From: Euryarchaeota archaeon UBA605
Lineage (GTDB): Archaea > Thermoplasmatota > Poseidoniia > Poseidoniales > Thalassarchaeaceae
Direction: 5' to 3'
Length of the DNA: 32,524 nt
Assembly: GCA_002504905.1 (NCBI GenBank)
Contig: DATY01000017.1
Span: 1-32,524 of the forward strand
Positions within the stretch are counted from its first letter, which is position 1, and every line of letters begins with the position of its first letter. The translations under genes and the position numbers were made by a program. Below the pieces are notes generated by a model. The model searched no databases. It had not been told where the DNA came from and was given only the letters and a program-made list of their open reading frames with translations. Below are positions 1 to 7,953 of the stretch, in pieces.

Positions 1-104
1 TTCATAGATTCAATACATCTACTACATGCATCTACTTGTATGCCTGCAGTACGTGCTTTTTTAGTAGAAACTTTCTCATTTCCACACAACTCGCACGAGG
101 CCAT
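1..104 (-). CDS. MBF1-type transcription factor, N-terminal fragment
   Basis: The minus strand opens with an ATG at 104 and stays open for 34 codons to the window edge, so only the N-terminus is present. The fragment has CELCG near residue 4 and a second pair CSRC near residues 27-30, a four-cysteine zinc-ribbon spacing. Archaeal multiprotein bridging factor 1 proteins begin this way, with a helix-turn-helix domain after the ribbon. MBF1 bridges TATA-binding protein and regulators, and in archaea is also linked to the translating ribosome. The gene is divergent from PAN, with fewer than 80 bp between the two starts. The HTH half is outside the window, so identity rests on the short N-terminal pattern; another small zinc-ribbon protein is possible. 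Confidence 0.6.
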   Translation of the reverse strand, partial: MASCELCGNEKVSTKKARTAGIQVDACSRCIESM

Positions 105-179
105 GAAACTGCGAGGATAGTATTATACAAGACTGCTTCGGGTAATAAGCGTCAAATGTATAATGCATTAGGTGGCCTT

Positions 180-1418
180 ATGACGAGTCGCGCCGGTTCA
201 CCATCTAAAGATAAATCAGCAACCGATATTGGTATCGATTCAATTTCGAAAAAGGCACTCAATGAGTTGAAAGAACAGTACGCATTATTGTCCGAAGATG
301 CTAAACAATTGATGACAGAAAAAATGTTTCTTGAAAACGAACTAAGTCAACTTAAAAAAAGAGTTAATAGATTAGATGAAGAAATTAGAAGTTTACGAAC
401 CCCGCCTTATATTATTGGCAATATACAAGATGTAATTGGCGAGAAAGTAGTAGTAAGAAGTTCCAATGGGACAATATTCTTAGTATCCAAAAATCCTAGA
501 ATTGATAATTCAAAAATTCTTCCCGGAGTTCGTGTTTCTATGAATCAAGATACATTAGCTGTGATTGACATACTAGATGATGCATTTGATCCACTAGTCT
601 CAGGTGCAGAAATAATAGAGAAACCGAATATAAAATATTCTGATTTAGGTGGACTAGACGATCAGATTAAAGAAATTAGAGATGCAATAGAACTCTCTCT
701 AGAGAAGCCTGAATCTTTCGAAAAGTTTGGTATTCAACCACCTAAAGGAGTCTTACTAACTGGTCCGCCCGGTACTGGAAAAACTATGCTTGCAAAAGCG
801 GTTGCTAGCCATACTAATGCTACATTTTTGGGTTTAGTCGGTTCAGAGCTTGCTCAGAAATATATTGGAGAAGGTGGTAGAATGGTTAGAGAATTATTTT
901 CTCTTGCAAGAAAGAAATCTCCATGTATTATTTTTATCGATGAGATTGATGCAATTGGTTCTAAGAGACTTGATTCTTCAACTTCAGGGGATAGAGAAGT
1001 CCAGCGTACACTAATGCAACTTCTAGCGGAATTAGATGGTTTTGATGCTCTTGAAAATGTAAAGGTAATAGCTGCAACAAACCGTCCTGAATTATTAGAT
1101 AAAGCTTTACTCAGGCCGGGGAGGTTCGATAGAATTGTTGAAATTCCGTTACCTAATATTGAAGGAAGAGAGGCAATTTTCAATGTTCATGCCAGAAAGA
1201 TGCCATTAGATAAGGGAGTAGATTTCTCTAAATTATCCATTTTAACTGAAGGATACAGTGGTGCTGAGATAAAGGCAATTACAATTGATGTCGGTATGAA
1301 AGCCATTTCTGAAGGTACTTCAAAGTGTAAAATGTCTCATTTTAAAGAGGCAATTTCATCCATTGATAGTAAAAGAAAAGGGATTAAAAATAATGGTCCC
1401 GATCGTTTATACGGTTAG
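180..1418 (+). CDS. pan: Proteasome-activating nucleotidase (PAN), AAA+ ATPase
   Basis: PAN is the hexameric ATPase that unfolds proteins and feeds them into the 20S proteasome in the cytoplasm. From ATG 180 the protein has 412 residues, the usual PAN length. An N-terminal coiled coil (about residues 20-75) is followed by an OB-like segment and one AAA+ domain: Walker A GPPGTGKT at 195-202, Walker B IIFIDE at 250-255, and an arginine-finger region ending LLRPGRFDR. It ends in LYG, matching the HbYX (hydrophobic-Tyr-any) tail that opens the proteasome gate. The single AAA domain, coiled coil and HbYX tail argue against CDC48. ATG 180 follows GGTGG; an upstream ATG at 156 is also in frame, about 30 nt after a TATA-like element, and could be a leaderless start. 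Its stop is 8 nt before the next gene. Confidence 0.93.
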   Translation: MTSRAGSPSKDKSATDIGIDSISKKALNELKEQYALLSEDAKQLMTEKMFLENELSQLKKRVNRLDEEIRSLRTPPYIIGNIQDVIGEKVVVRSSNGTIFLVSKNPRIDNSKILPGVRVSMNQDTLAVIDILDDAFDPLVSGAEIIEKPNIKYSDLGGLDDQIKEIRDAIELSLEKPESFEKFGIQPPKGVLLTGPPGTGKTMLAKAVASHTNATFLGLVGSELAQKYIGEGGRMVRELFSLARKKSPCIIFIDEIDAIGSKRLDSSTSGDREVQRTLMQLLAELDGFDALENVKVIAATNRPELLDKALLRPGRFDRIVEIPLPNIEGREAIFNVHARKMPLDKGVDFSKLSILTEGYSGAEIKAITIDVGMKAISEGTSKCKMSHFKEAISSIDSKRKGIKNNGPDRLYG

Positions 1419-1426
1419 GTGTTTTA

Positions 1427-2473
1427 ATGAATGATACACTAATTGAATGCGTGCCAAATATTAGTGAAGGAAGAAATTTAGATATTATCAATGCAATTGT
1501 TGATTCTGCAAGAAAAATTGATGGAGTTAATATATTGGGGTGTGAACCAGATAGCGATTATAATAGAACAGTAATTACTATTGCCGGACATCCTGATTCG
1601 GTAACAAAAGGTGCATATGAAATAATTCTCAAGTCACTAGAATTGATTGATATGAGAAATCATAGTGGAAATCATCCGCGTATGGGTGCTGTTGATGTTT
1701 GTCCATTCGTTCCTCTATCAGAAAATTCTATGGAGTATTGCATAAAATCTGCAAATAATTTATCAGAATTAATTGGTAATAAAGTACCACATTTTTTCTA
1801 TGGTGATGCGGCTTCGTCAAAAGAAAGGTACTCTTTATCCAAACTTAGAAAAATGGAATATGAAGGTTTAGAGAATAGATTTAATGGTGGCGAGTGGAAT
1901 GATGAAAACACTCGTTTACCTGATCGTTGGTCCGGAAAATGGGGAGAAAATGAATCACGGTTTGGGGCCGTAGCTATTGGTGCAAGAAATATCTTAGTTG
2001 CCTACAATGTGAATGTAAATGAAACTGATGCAAAAGCATCAAAAATTGCTGGTTCAATGATTAGGACTTCTGGAAGATTAATCAAAAAAGATGGGAAAAA
2101 AATGAGAATCAATGGCCTTTTAGATCATGTTCAAGGTATGGGTGTGCCATTGCCATCATCATCTATTTCTCAGGTCTCGATGAATCTTCAAAACGTATCA
2201 GAAACATCAATGCATATGGCATTCGAAGCTGTTAAATCTATTGTAAATGATCATGGTGTTGAAACTTGTGGCTCCGAATTAGTAGGTTTAGTTCCATTAA
2301 GTGCAATGTTAGACTCAGGTAAATGGTTTTGTCCTGATCCTGAAAATACTTCTGATGAAGACTTAGTCCAATATGCAATTGACGGCCTTGGATTAGACTA
2401 CTTAAGAAAATTTAACCCTAATCTTAGTATTATTGAATGGGCAATAGAAAATCGAGGTGCACATGATGAATGA
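1427..2473 (+). CDS. ftcD: Glutamate formimidoyltransferase
   Basis: This enzyme moves the formimino group from N-formimino-L-glutamate to tetrahydrofolate, giving glutamate and 5-formimino-THF, the last carbon-recovery step of histidine breakdown. The protein begins with the family signature ECVPNISEGRN and carries NHPRMGAVDVCPF; His83 in that motif matches the catalytic histidine (His82) of the mammalian enzyme. At 348 residues it covers only the transferase half; the deaminase half that is fused to it in animals is the next gene here. A GGTG overlapping the end of PAN lies 6 nt before the ATG, so it is probably co-transcribed with PAN. Its end overlaps the next gene's start. Confidence 0.93.
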   Translation: MNDTLIECVPNISEGRNLDIINAIVDSARKIDGVNILGCEPDSDYNRTVITIAGHPDSVTKGAYEIILKSLELIDMRNHSGNHPRMGAVDVCPFVPLSENSMEYCIKSANNLSELIGNKVPHFFYGDAASSKERYSLSKLRKMEYEGLENRFNGGEWNDENTRLPDRWSGKWGENESRFGAVAIGARNILVAYNVNVNETDAKASKIAGSMIRTSGRLIKKDGKKMRINGLLDHVQGMGVPLPSSSISQVSMNLQNVSETSMHMAFEAVKSIVNDHGVETCGSELVGLVPLSAMLDSGKWFCPDPENTSDEDLVQYAIDGLGLDYLRKFNPNLSIIEWAIENRGAHDE

Positions 2474-3086
2474 CGGTTATATTTCAGTATTAGAGAAAAT
2501 CAGTTCCGATTCACCCACTCCTGGAGGAGGTACTGTCGCCGCCCTTACTTTAGCCCATGCTCACTCTTTAGCTGCTATGGTTTCGAGATTAACAATAGGG
2601 AAAAATAAGTGGCATGAAGGTCATGAAATTTCCAGTATAATTATTAATTCAATCGATGAATCATTGACCAAATCTATATTCCTAGCAGAGGCTGATTCAT
2701 TAGCATTTGATAGAGTAATGGATTCATATAGATTACCTAAGAGTACTGATTCAGAAATTGAATTACGGAAATTAGCTATTTTAGAATCTACTATTGGAGC
2801 CGCTCAAGCGCCTTTGGATATCGCTAATGAAGGATTGAAATTATTATCCTTATTGCCTGATTTAGCTAAATTTGGTAACCTCAATGCAATTACTGATCTT
2901 GCTGCATCTTCTGAACTAGCATATACTGCTGTATATATCGCATCATTAAATGTCAAAATTAATGTTGATTCAATGAATCATATAGAACTAGATAAGATTC
3001 AAAACAATACTACAATAACATTAACTAATTCGAAAGAAATTATTATGCAGATAAGAGATATTGTTTCTAGGAGGATGCAAACTTGA
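2466..3086 (+). CDS. Formimidotetrahydrofolate cyclodeaminase
   Basis: Cyclodeaminase releases ammonia from 5-formimino-THF to give 5,10-methenyl-THF, feeding one-carbon metabolism. The N-terminus carries the FtcD_C/FchA signature DSPTPGGGTVAAL followed by a helix-rich body, and its roughly 206 residues match stand-alone cyclodeaminases. The frame is open from a GTG at 2457, with ATGs at 2463 and 2466. GAGGTG at 2454-2459 sits 6 nt before ATG 2466, so I chose that start; it overlaps the end of the upstream transferase by 8 nt, a sign of translational coupling. Keeping the two activities as separate adjacent genes differs from the bifunctional animal FTCD. It overlaps the urocanase start by 4 nt. 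Confidence 0.9.
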   Translation: MNDGYISVLEKISSDSPTPGGGTVAALTLAHAHSLAAMVSRLTIGKNKWHEGHEISSIIINSIDESLTKSIFLAEADSLAFDRVMDSYRLPKSTDSEIELRKLAILESTIGAAQAPLDIANEGLKLLSLLPDLAKFGNLNAITDLAASSELAYTAVYIASLNVKINVDSMNHIELDKIQNNTTITLTNSKEIIMQIRDIVSRRMQT

Positions 3087-5095
3087 TTGATTTTTTTGAT
3101 GAATTTAAGACAGGAGTACCTTCAGAACTCCCCCCGAAAAAAGAATTAGATTTGTCTGTAGACCATGCCCCTAAGAGGCCTCATGTATTGAATGAAAAAG
3201 AAAAAAAATTGGCTATTTCTAACTCATTAAGATATTTTCCTGTGGAATGGCATGAAGAGTTAGCAGTAGAATTCAGTAATGAATTGAATGAATTTGGCCA
3301 TATTTACATGCATCGTTTTAGGCCTGATTATGAGATGTATGCACGTCCAATATCTGAATATCCTGCTAACGATATTAGTGCTGCATGTATAATGCTAATG
3401 ATTCAAAATAATCTTGACCCTAATGTGGCCCAATATCCTCATGAATTAGTCACATATGGTGGAAATGGAACTGTTTTTCAGAATTGGATTCAATACAGAA
3501 TTACTATGCATTATCTATCAGTAATGAATGAGAATCAGACATTAGTAATGTACTCTGGACATCCTCTTGGATTATTTCCTTCAAACAAAAATAGCCCACG
3601 TGTAGTTATCACAAATGGTTTAATGATACCAAATTATTCAACTCAAAATGATTATGAAGTTATGAATGCTTTAGGGGTTACGCAATATGGACAAATGACT
3701 GCAGGTTCGTATATGTATATTGGACCACAAGGAATTGTTCATGGTACGACATTAACTATACTAAATGCAGCACGAAAGTATCTTAATTTTGATACGAAGA
3801 ATGGGCTAGGAGGATTACTATACGTCACATCTGGATTGGGTGGAATGTCTGGTGCGCAGGCAAAGGCCGCAGTGATTTCAGGTGCAGTTTCCGTTATTGC
3901 AGATTCCAATTCTCATGCTGCATTGAAAAGATACCAGCAAGGTTGGTTAACAGAATTATTTGAAGATTTAGATGAATTAATTATTAGGTTAAGAGTTTGT
4001 ATTGAGAATAAAGAAGCTGTCTCTTTAGGATATATTGGAAATATCATTGATGTATGGGAGAGGCTAAATGATGAGAACATTATCCCTGATCTTGGAAGTG
4101 ATCAAACAAGTTTGCATAATCCTTGGTTAGGAGGGTACACTCCTCATGGAATGACTTATGAGGAGATGAAGGAAATGATTTCCAATAATCCTGAAGATTT
4201 TAAAATCAAAGTTAAAAATAGTTTAATAAAACATGTTAATGTAATCAATGAATTATCCAACAAAGGAATGTACTTCTGGGACTATGGAAACGCTTTCTTG
4301 CTTGAAGCGGGGAGAGCGGGTGCTGATATTTACTCAGATAATACTGAATCTGGTTTTAGATACCCCTCATATGTGGAAGATATTATGGGTCCAATATGTT
4401 TTGATTATGGTTTTGGTCCATTCAGATGGGTATGTTCATCGGGAAATAGTGATGATTTAGCAGAAACAGATAAAATTGCATCTCAAGTACTGAATTCTTT
4501 GGCTGAAAATGCCCCTTCTGAAATCAAAGGACAGTATTACGATAATATTAGATGGATAGATAGTGCTGACGATAATGATTTAGTTGTTGGAAGTAAAGCA
4601 CGAATATTGTATGCAGATGAAAGAGGAAGGGTAAAAATCGCCCAAGAATTTAACAAGGCTATTTCAGATGGTAGAATCTCAGCCCCTATCATTTTAGGCA
4701 GAGATCATCATGATGTTAGCGGAACAGACAGTCCATATCGGGAAACTGCAAATATTAGAGATGGTTCTATGTTTACTGCAGACATGTCAGTACAAAATTT
4801 TGTTGGAGATTCCTTCAGAGGTGCTACCTGGGTCAGCCTACATAATGGTGGTGGAGTAGGTTGGGGGGAAGTAATGAATGGAGGATTTGGTATGGTTATT
4901 AATGGCAGTAATGAATCTGAATTAAATATAGAATCAATGCTTTCATGGGACGTGAATAATGGGATTGCCAGACGTGCTTGGGCACAAAACTCTGAAGCAA
5001 TTTTCGCTATTAAAAGAGCTATGGATAATAATCCAAATCTGACTGTAACTGTACCTAGTAAGGTATCGAAGAGTTTACTTGAAAGAATATCCTGA
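3083..5095 (+). CDS. hutU: Urocanate hydratase (urocanase), long form
   Basis: Urocanase adds water to urocanate using a tightly bound NAD+ as electrophile, making 4-imidazolone-5-propionate, step two of histidine breakdown. The 670-residue product contains TYGGNGTVFQNW, the NAD-binding stretch GLGGMSGAQ, DYGNAFLLEAGRAGAD and FRWVCSSG, whose Cys451 corresponds to the essential cysteine of the family. Most bacterial HutU proteins have about 555 residues; this length is nearer the animal-type enzyme (about 676). Translation probably starts at TTG 3083, because AGGAGG lies 8 nt upstream and no in-frame ATG precedes the conserved region. It lies 9 bp before hutH in the same operon. Confidence 0.95.
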   Translation: MIDFFDEFKTGVPSELPPKKELDLSVDHAPKRPHVLNEKEKKLAISNSLRYFPVEWHEELAVEFSNELNEFGHIYMHRFRPDYEMYARPISEYPANDISAACIMLMIQNNLDPNVAQYPHELVTYGGNGTVFQNWIQYRITMHYLSVMNENQTLVMYSGHPLGLFPSNKNSPRVVITNGLMIPNYSTQNDYEVMNALGVTQYGQMTAGSYMYIGPQGIVHGTTLTILNAARKYLNFDTKNGLGGLLYVTSGLGGMSGAQAKAAVISGAVSVIADSNSHAALKRYQQGWLTELFEDLDELIIRLRVCIENKEAVSLGYIGNIIDVWERLNDENIIPDLGSDQTSLHNPWLGGYTPHGMTYEEMKEMISNNPEDFKIKVKNSLIKHVNVINELSNKGMYFWDYGNAFLLEAGRAGADIYSDNTESGFRYPSYVEDIMGPICFDYGFGPFRWVCSSGNSDDLAETDKIASQVLNSLAENAPSEIKGQYYDNIRWIDSADDNDLVVGSKARILYADERGRVKIAQEFNKAISDGRISAPIILGRDHHDVSGTDSPYRETANIRDGSMFTADMSVQNFVGDSFRGATWVSLHNGGGVGWGEVMNGGFGMVINGSNESELNIESMLSWDVNNGIARRAWAQNSEAIFAIKRAMDNNPNLTVTVPSKVSKSLLERIS

Positions 5096-5104
5096 GGTGT
5101 TTAC

Positions 5105-6640
5105 ATGAGTGTTGGAGAGATCGTGTTAGATGGAAGTTCATTAACAATTGAACAAGTAGTTTCTGTATCTAATTTTGAGACCAAAGTTAGACTTTCGGAT
5201 TTTTCTAAATCATCTATAAATAAGTCGAGAAAACTAGTTGAAGAAATTGTATCCAGTGGAGAAGTTGTGTATGGAATAAATACTGGTTTTGGTGCTCTTT
5301 CTAATGTTACAATTTCAACTGATAAATTAGAAGATTTACAAACAAATCTAATCCGCTCACATGCTTGTGGTGTTGGAAATCGAATGGACCCTAATTCTGT
5401 TTTAATGATGATGTTGGTTAGGGCTAATTCGCTTGCAAAAGGCCATTCAGGAGCCAGATTAGAATTAATTCAATTATTAGTTGATATGATAAATAATAGA
5501 ATAGCACCAATAATACCGAGAATAGGTTCATTAGGTGCTTCTGGAGATCTAGCTCCTCTGTCACATATGACTTTAGCAATGATGGGTGAAAGCGAGTCTC
5601 AAGTACAAAATAGTGATGGAAAATGGGTCATTTATAATTCTAAAGACGCATTGAATAATTTTGGAATAAAACCGATTAAGTTACAGGCTAAAGAAGGTCT
5701 TTCTCTAATCAATGGTACTAGTCAAATGTGTTCTTATTTATGTCAAAGTATTATTAATCTTGAGAAGTTAATTTTTGCTGCAGATGCAGCTTTGTCTACT
5801 TCTATTGAGGCTATTAAAGGGTCATATGCACCATTTGATCAGAGAATTCATGACGTCAGGCCTCAACATGGCCAATCAATTTCTGCTGGTAGGATCAGAG
5901 AATTCCTGAAAAATTCTGACATTAATAAATCACATATTGACTGTGATAGGGTACAGGACTCGTATTCTTTCAGATGTGCACCTCAGGTTCATGGTCCAAT
6001 GATTGATGTATTACGTGAAGCTAGAAGAGTTGTAAATATAGAAATTAATTCTGCAACTGACAACCCTCTTGTTTTCTCTAATGATGGTAAACCCGAAGTC
6101 ATTAGTGGGGGTAACTTCCACGGGCAAGTTCTAGCAATTATTAGCGATAATATGGCTATATGTATACATGAAATAGCAAGTATTTCAGAAAGAAGAATTA
6201 ATCAGGTCTTAGATCCTCAATGGAGTGGTCAGAAAGCATTCTTAGCTAACGATGAAGGATTAGAAAGTGGATTAATGATAGTTCAATATGTGGCAGCAGC
6301 AGTAATAGCCGAATTATCATTATTATCAAATCCTATTTCAACAACTAATGTCCCTGTTAGTATGGGTAAAGAAGACCATGTTTCTATGGGAGCTACTGCG
6401 GCATACAGGACTTTCAAGGCAAGTAAATTGTTATCCTCGGTAATTTCTAGTGAATTAATTTGCTCATGTCAGGCTTTAGATAACATATCAGAGAAAGCCT
6501 CCGACTCAGTATCTAAGATTCATGATTGGCTTAGATCATACGTTTCGAAGATTGAGAATGACAGAAGTACTACTAATGACACTGAAATTATTGCTGAGAA
6601 GATATTATCTAATGAATTTATTAATATTTTTGGGGTGTGA
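5105..6640 (+). CDS. hutH: Histidine ammonia-lyase
   Basis: HutH removes ammonia from L-histidine to give trans-urocanate, the entry step of the pathway. The active centre is the MIO group, formed by cyclisation of Ala-Ser-Gly; these are residues 145-147 here, within GSLGASGDLAPLSH. Other aromatic ammonia-lyase landmarks are YGINTGFG, EGLSLINGT, QDSYSFRCAPQVHG, TDNPL and GNFHGQ. The 511-residue length is normal. GAGGTG precedes ATG 5105 by 6 nt. The histidine-type motif context and the urocanase neighbour argue for HutH over phenylalanine or tyrosine lyases. Confidence 0.96.
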   Translation: MSVGEIVLDGSSLTIEQVVSVSNFETKVRLSDFSKSSINKSRKLVEEIVSSGEVVYGINTGFGALSNVTISTDKLEDLQTNLIRSHACGVGNRMDPNSVLMMMLVRANSLAKGHSGARLELIQLLVDMINNRIAPIIPRIGSLGASGDLAPLSHMTLAMMGESESQVQNSDGKWVIYNSKDALNNFGIKPIKLQAKEGLSLINGTSQMCSYLCQSIINLEKLIFAADAALSTSIEAIKGSYAPFDQRIHDVRPQHGQSISAGRIREFLKNSDINKSHIDCDRVQDSYSFRCAPQVHGPMIDVLREARRVVNIEINSATDNPLVFSNDGKPEVISGGNFHGQVLAIISDNMAICIHEIASISERRINQVLDPQWSGQKAFLANDEGLESGLMIVQYVAAAVIAELSLLSNPISTTNVPVSMGKEDHVSMGATAAYRTFKASKLLSSVISSELICSCQALDNISEKASDSVSKIHDWLRSYVSKIENDRSTTNDTEIIAEKILSNEFINIFGV

Positions 6641-6644
6641 AAAA

Positions 6645-7370
6645 TTGCAAGAAAAACTGCATATGACCCAACATCCTGGAATAAATCCCCCTCCATTCAA
6701 TACTATAATATCCGATATTATTGATAATAATATAATTTTGAATGAATCATATTGCTACCCAAGAGGAGGCGGTCAGCAAGGAGATACCGGAACAATCAGA
6801 AAAAATGATTTACAGACAGAATTATTGGAAACAATGCCTGGTGAATCAATAATTCATCCAGTAGTATCAACGCAAGGGTTTGAGATAGGTGATGAGGTGA
6901 TATGCACAATTAATCATGAGAGAAGGAATAAAAATACTACAATGCATACTGTTCAGCATATAGTTTCTGCAATCGCGAATGATATGTTTCTAGCAGAGAC
7001 TGTTGGTAATCAAATCAGTGAAGAATATACTAGGATTGACTTATTATTTCCCGATAGAGACAAATTTAATTCTGAAGATCTTCAACAAGCGGTTAATGAC
7101 ATAATTAAATCAAATAAAGATGTTAAAATACACAAATGGGATAGAGAGAGAATTTTAAATCATGAACAAATGAGACATACAAAATTTATGGATAGGATTC
7201 CAAACACTGTTACCGAATTAAGAGTTGTTGAAATTATGGATGTTGATCTTTGCCCTTGTGGTGGAACCCATGTAGATAATACGTCAAATCTCTACGAAAT
7301 GAATATTACAAATGTCAAGTCTAAGGGTGCAGGAAAATTAAGAATTTCCTATTCTTTGAATAATCATTAA
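6645..7370 (+). CDS. alaX: AlaX-type alanyl-tRNA editing protein
   Basis: AlaX proteins are free-standing relatives of the AlaRS editing domain that hydrolyse mischarged tRNA-Ala, mostly Ser- or Gly-tRNA-Ala. The product has the editing-domain zinc ligands: H101 and H105 in HTVQH, and C205 and H209 in CGGTH. It also has PRGGGQQGDTG, close to the family's GGGQ motif. TTG 6645 has GGTG 8 nt upstream, overlapping the hutH stop, and gives 241 residues; ATG 6663 is the alternative (235 residues) but lacks a visible ribosome binding site. An open frame extends back into hutH but is only overlap in another frame. Its place behind hutH suggests co-transcription, though no step of histidine breakdown needs it. 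Confidence 0.88.
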   Translation: MQEKLHMTQHPGINPPPFNTIISDIIDNNIILNESYCYPRGGGQQGDTGTIRKNDLQTELLETMPGESIIHPVVSTQGFEIGDEVICTINHERRNKNTTMHTVQHIVSAIANDMFLAETVGNQISEEYTRIDLLFPDRDKFNSEDLQQAVNDIIKSNKDVKIHKWDRERILNHEQMRHTKFMDRIPNTVTELRVVEIMDVDLCPCGGTHVDNTSNLYEMNITNVKSKGAGKLRISYSLNNH

Positions 7371-7390
7371 TACTTGTATGTATCTATTGG

Positions 7391-7463
7391 TGGGCTCGGC
7401 AGGAATTGAACCTGCGATCTCCACCATGTCAAGGTGGCGTCATAACCCCTAGACCACGAGCCC
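7391..7463 (-). tRNA. tRNA-Val (anticodon GAC)
   Basis: Read on the minus strand, the 73-nt element folds as a complete cloverleaf: acceptor GGGCTCG pairing with CGAGCCC, discriminator A, anticodon stem CCACC/GGTGG around the loop TTGACAT (anticodon GAC, reading GUC/GUU), and T-arm GCAGG-TTCAATT-CCTGC. CCA is not encoded and no intron is seen. Confidence 0.96.
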
Positions 7464-7516
7464 CGATACAACGGGTAAGCACACCACTGATGAATGATTC
7501 TCTTCGAATATTAGAA

Positions 7517-7669
7517 TTATCCAATGATCTTTGAAAGGCGACCATTACAGTTTTCTTCAGAGCATGAACCTGAGACTCTGGTCCTACCATTTTTCATAAT
7601 AATATTTTTTGGAGAATGAACCAATACAATATTTTTGCATTTCAAACAGTAAGCTTCCACTGATTTCAC
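7517..7669 (-). CDS. Small zinc-ribbon protein (DUF5679-like)
   Basis: A 50-codon minus-strand frame starts at GTG 7669 and ends in TAA at 7517, just upstream of the tRNA-Val gene on the same strand. The product starts KSVEAYCLKCK and has a second pair CSEENC near residues 36-41, with MKNGRTRVSG between them. That order, two cysteine pairs around a short KNGR-containing hairpin, matches my memory of the DUF5679 family of tiny archaeal and bacterial proteins of unknown role. No ribosome binding site is visible, so the transcript may be leaderless. Ribosomal L40e was considered, but the spacing and hairpin fit DUF5679 better. Function unknown; nucleic-acid binding is only a guess from the fold. 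Confidence 0.72.
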   Translation of the reverse strand: MKSVEAYCLKCKNIVLVHSPKNIIMKNGRTRVSGSCSEENCNGRLSKIIG

Positions 7670-7953
7670 AATTAATCGAGATTAGACTCACAACTAAACC
7701 TTACTAACCCACCATATTCACTAAAAAACAACTTTTTTATCCAAATCGTTGTACTGAAAGGCTATTTACTATATTGTCAATAATTTAATTTCTGATAACT
7801 ATCATTATCGGCCACAAGTATTACGATTATTTATGATTAAAATATGTATTAATCTAATACTTACAATATTTGAAAAAGATATTTGTTGAATTATATTTTA
7901 ACAATTTACGTAACAGCAAATATATAATTACGAATATGAAACTATTATTATGA
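7670..7953. other. AT-rich intergenic stretch, no gene seen
   Basis: About 280 bp separate the zinc-ribbon gene start from the hutI stop, both on the minus strand. The stretch is very AT-rich, with runs of A and T (for example near 7732-7739), so it probably holds the 3' end of the hutI transcript and the promoter of the small gene. I found no ORF with credible coding content, tRNA or clear hairpin. Confidence 0.5.

Noticed and set aside
854..1183. A 109-codon open frame antisense to the PAN AAA+ domain
   Set aside because: It is the mirror of a strongly conserved coding region; its translation has no family pattern and it has no start signal.
6522..6644. Open frame extending the AlaX gene back into hutH
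   Set aside because: This part only overlaps the conserved end of hutH in another frame; the AlaX homology begins after the hutH stop.
7371..7953. CRISPR repeats, insertion sequence or attachment site next to the tRNA gene
   Set aside because: No direct repeats of the tRNA end, no integrase or transposase and no spaced repeats were seen.
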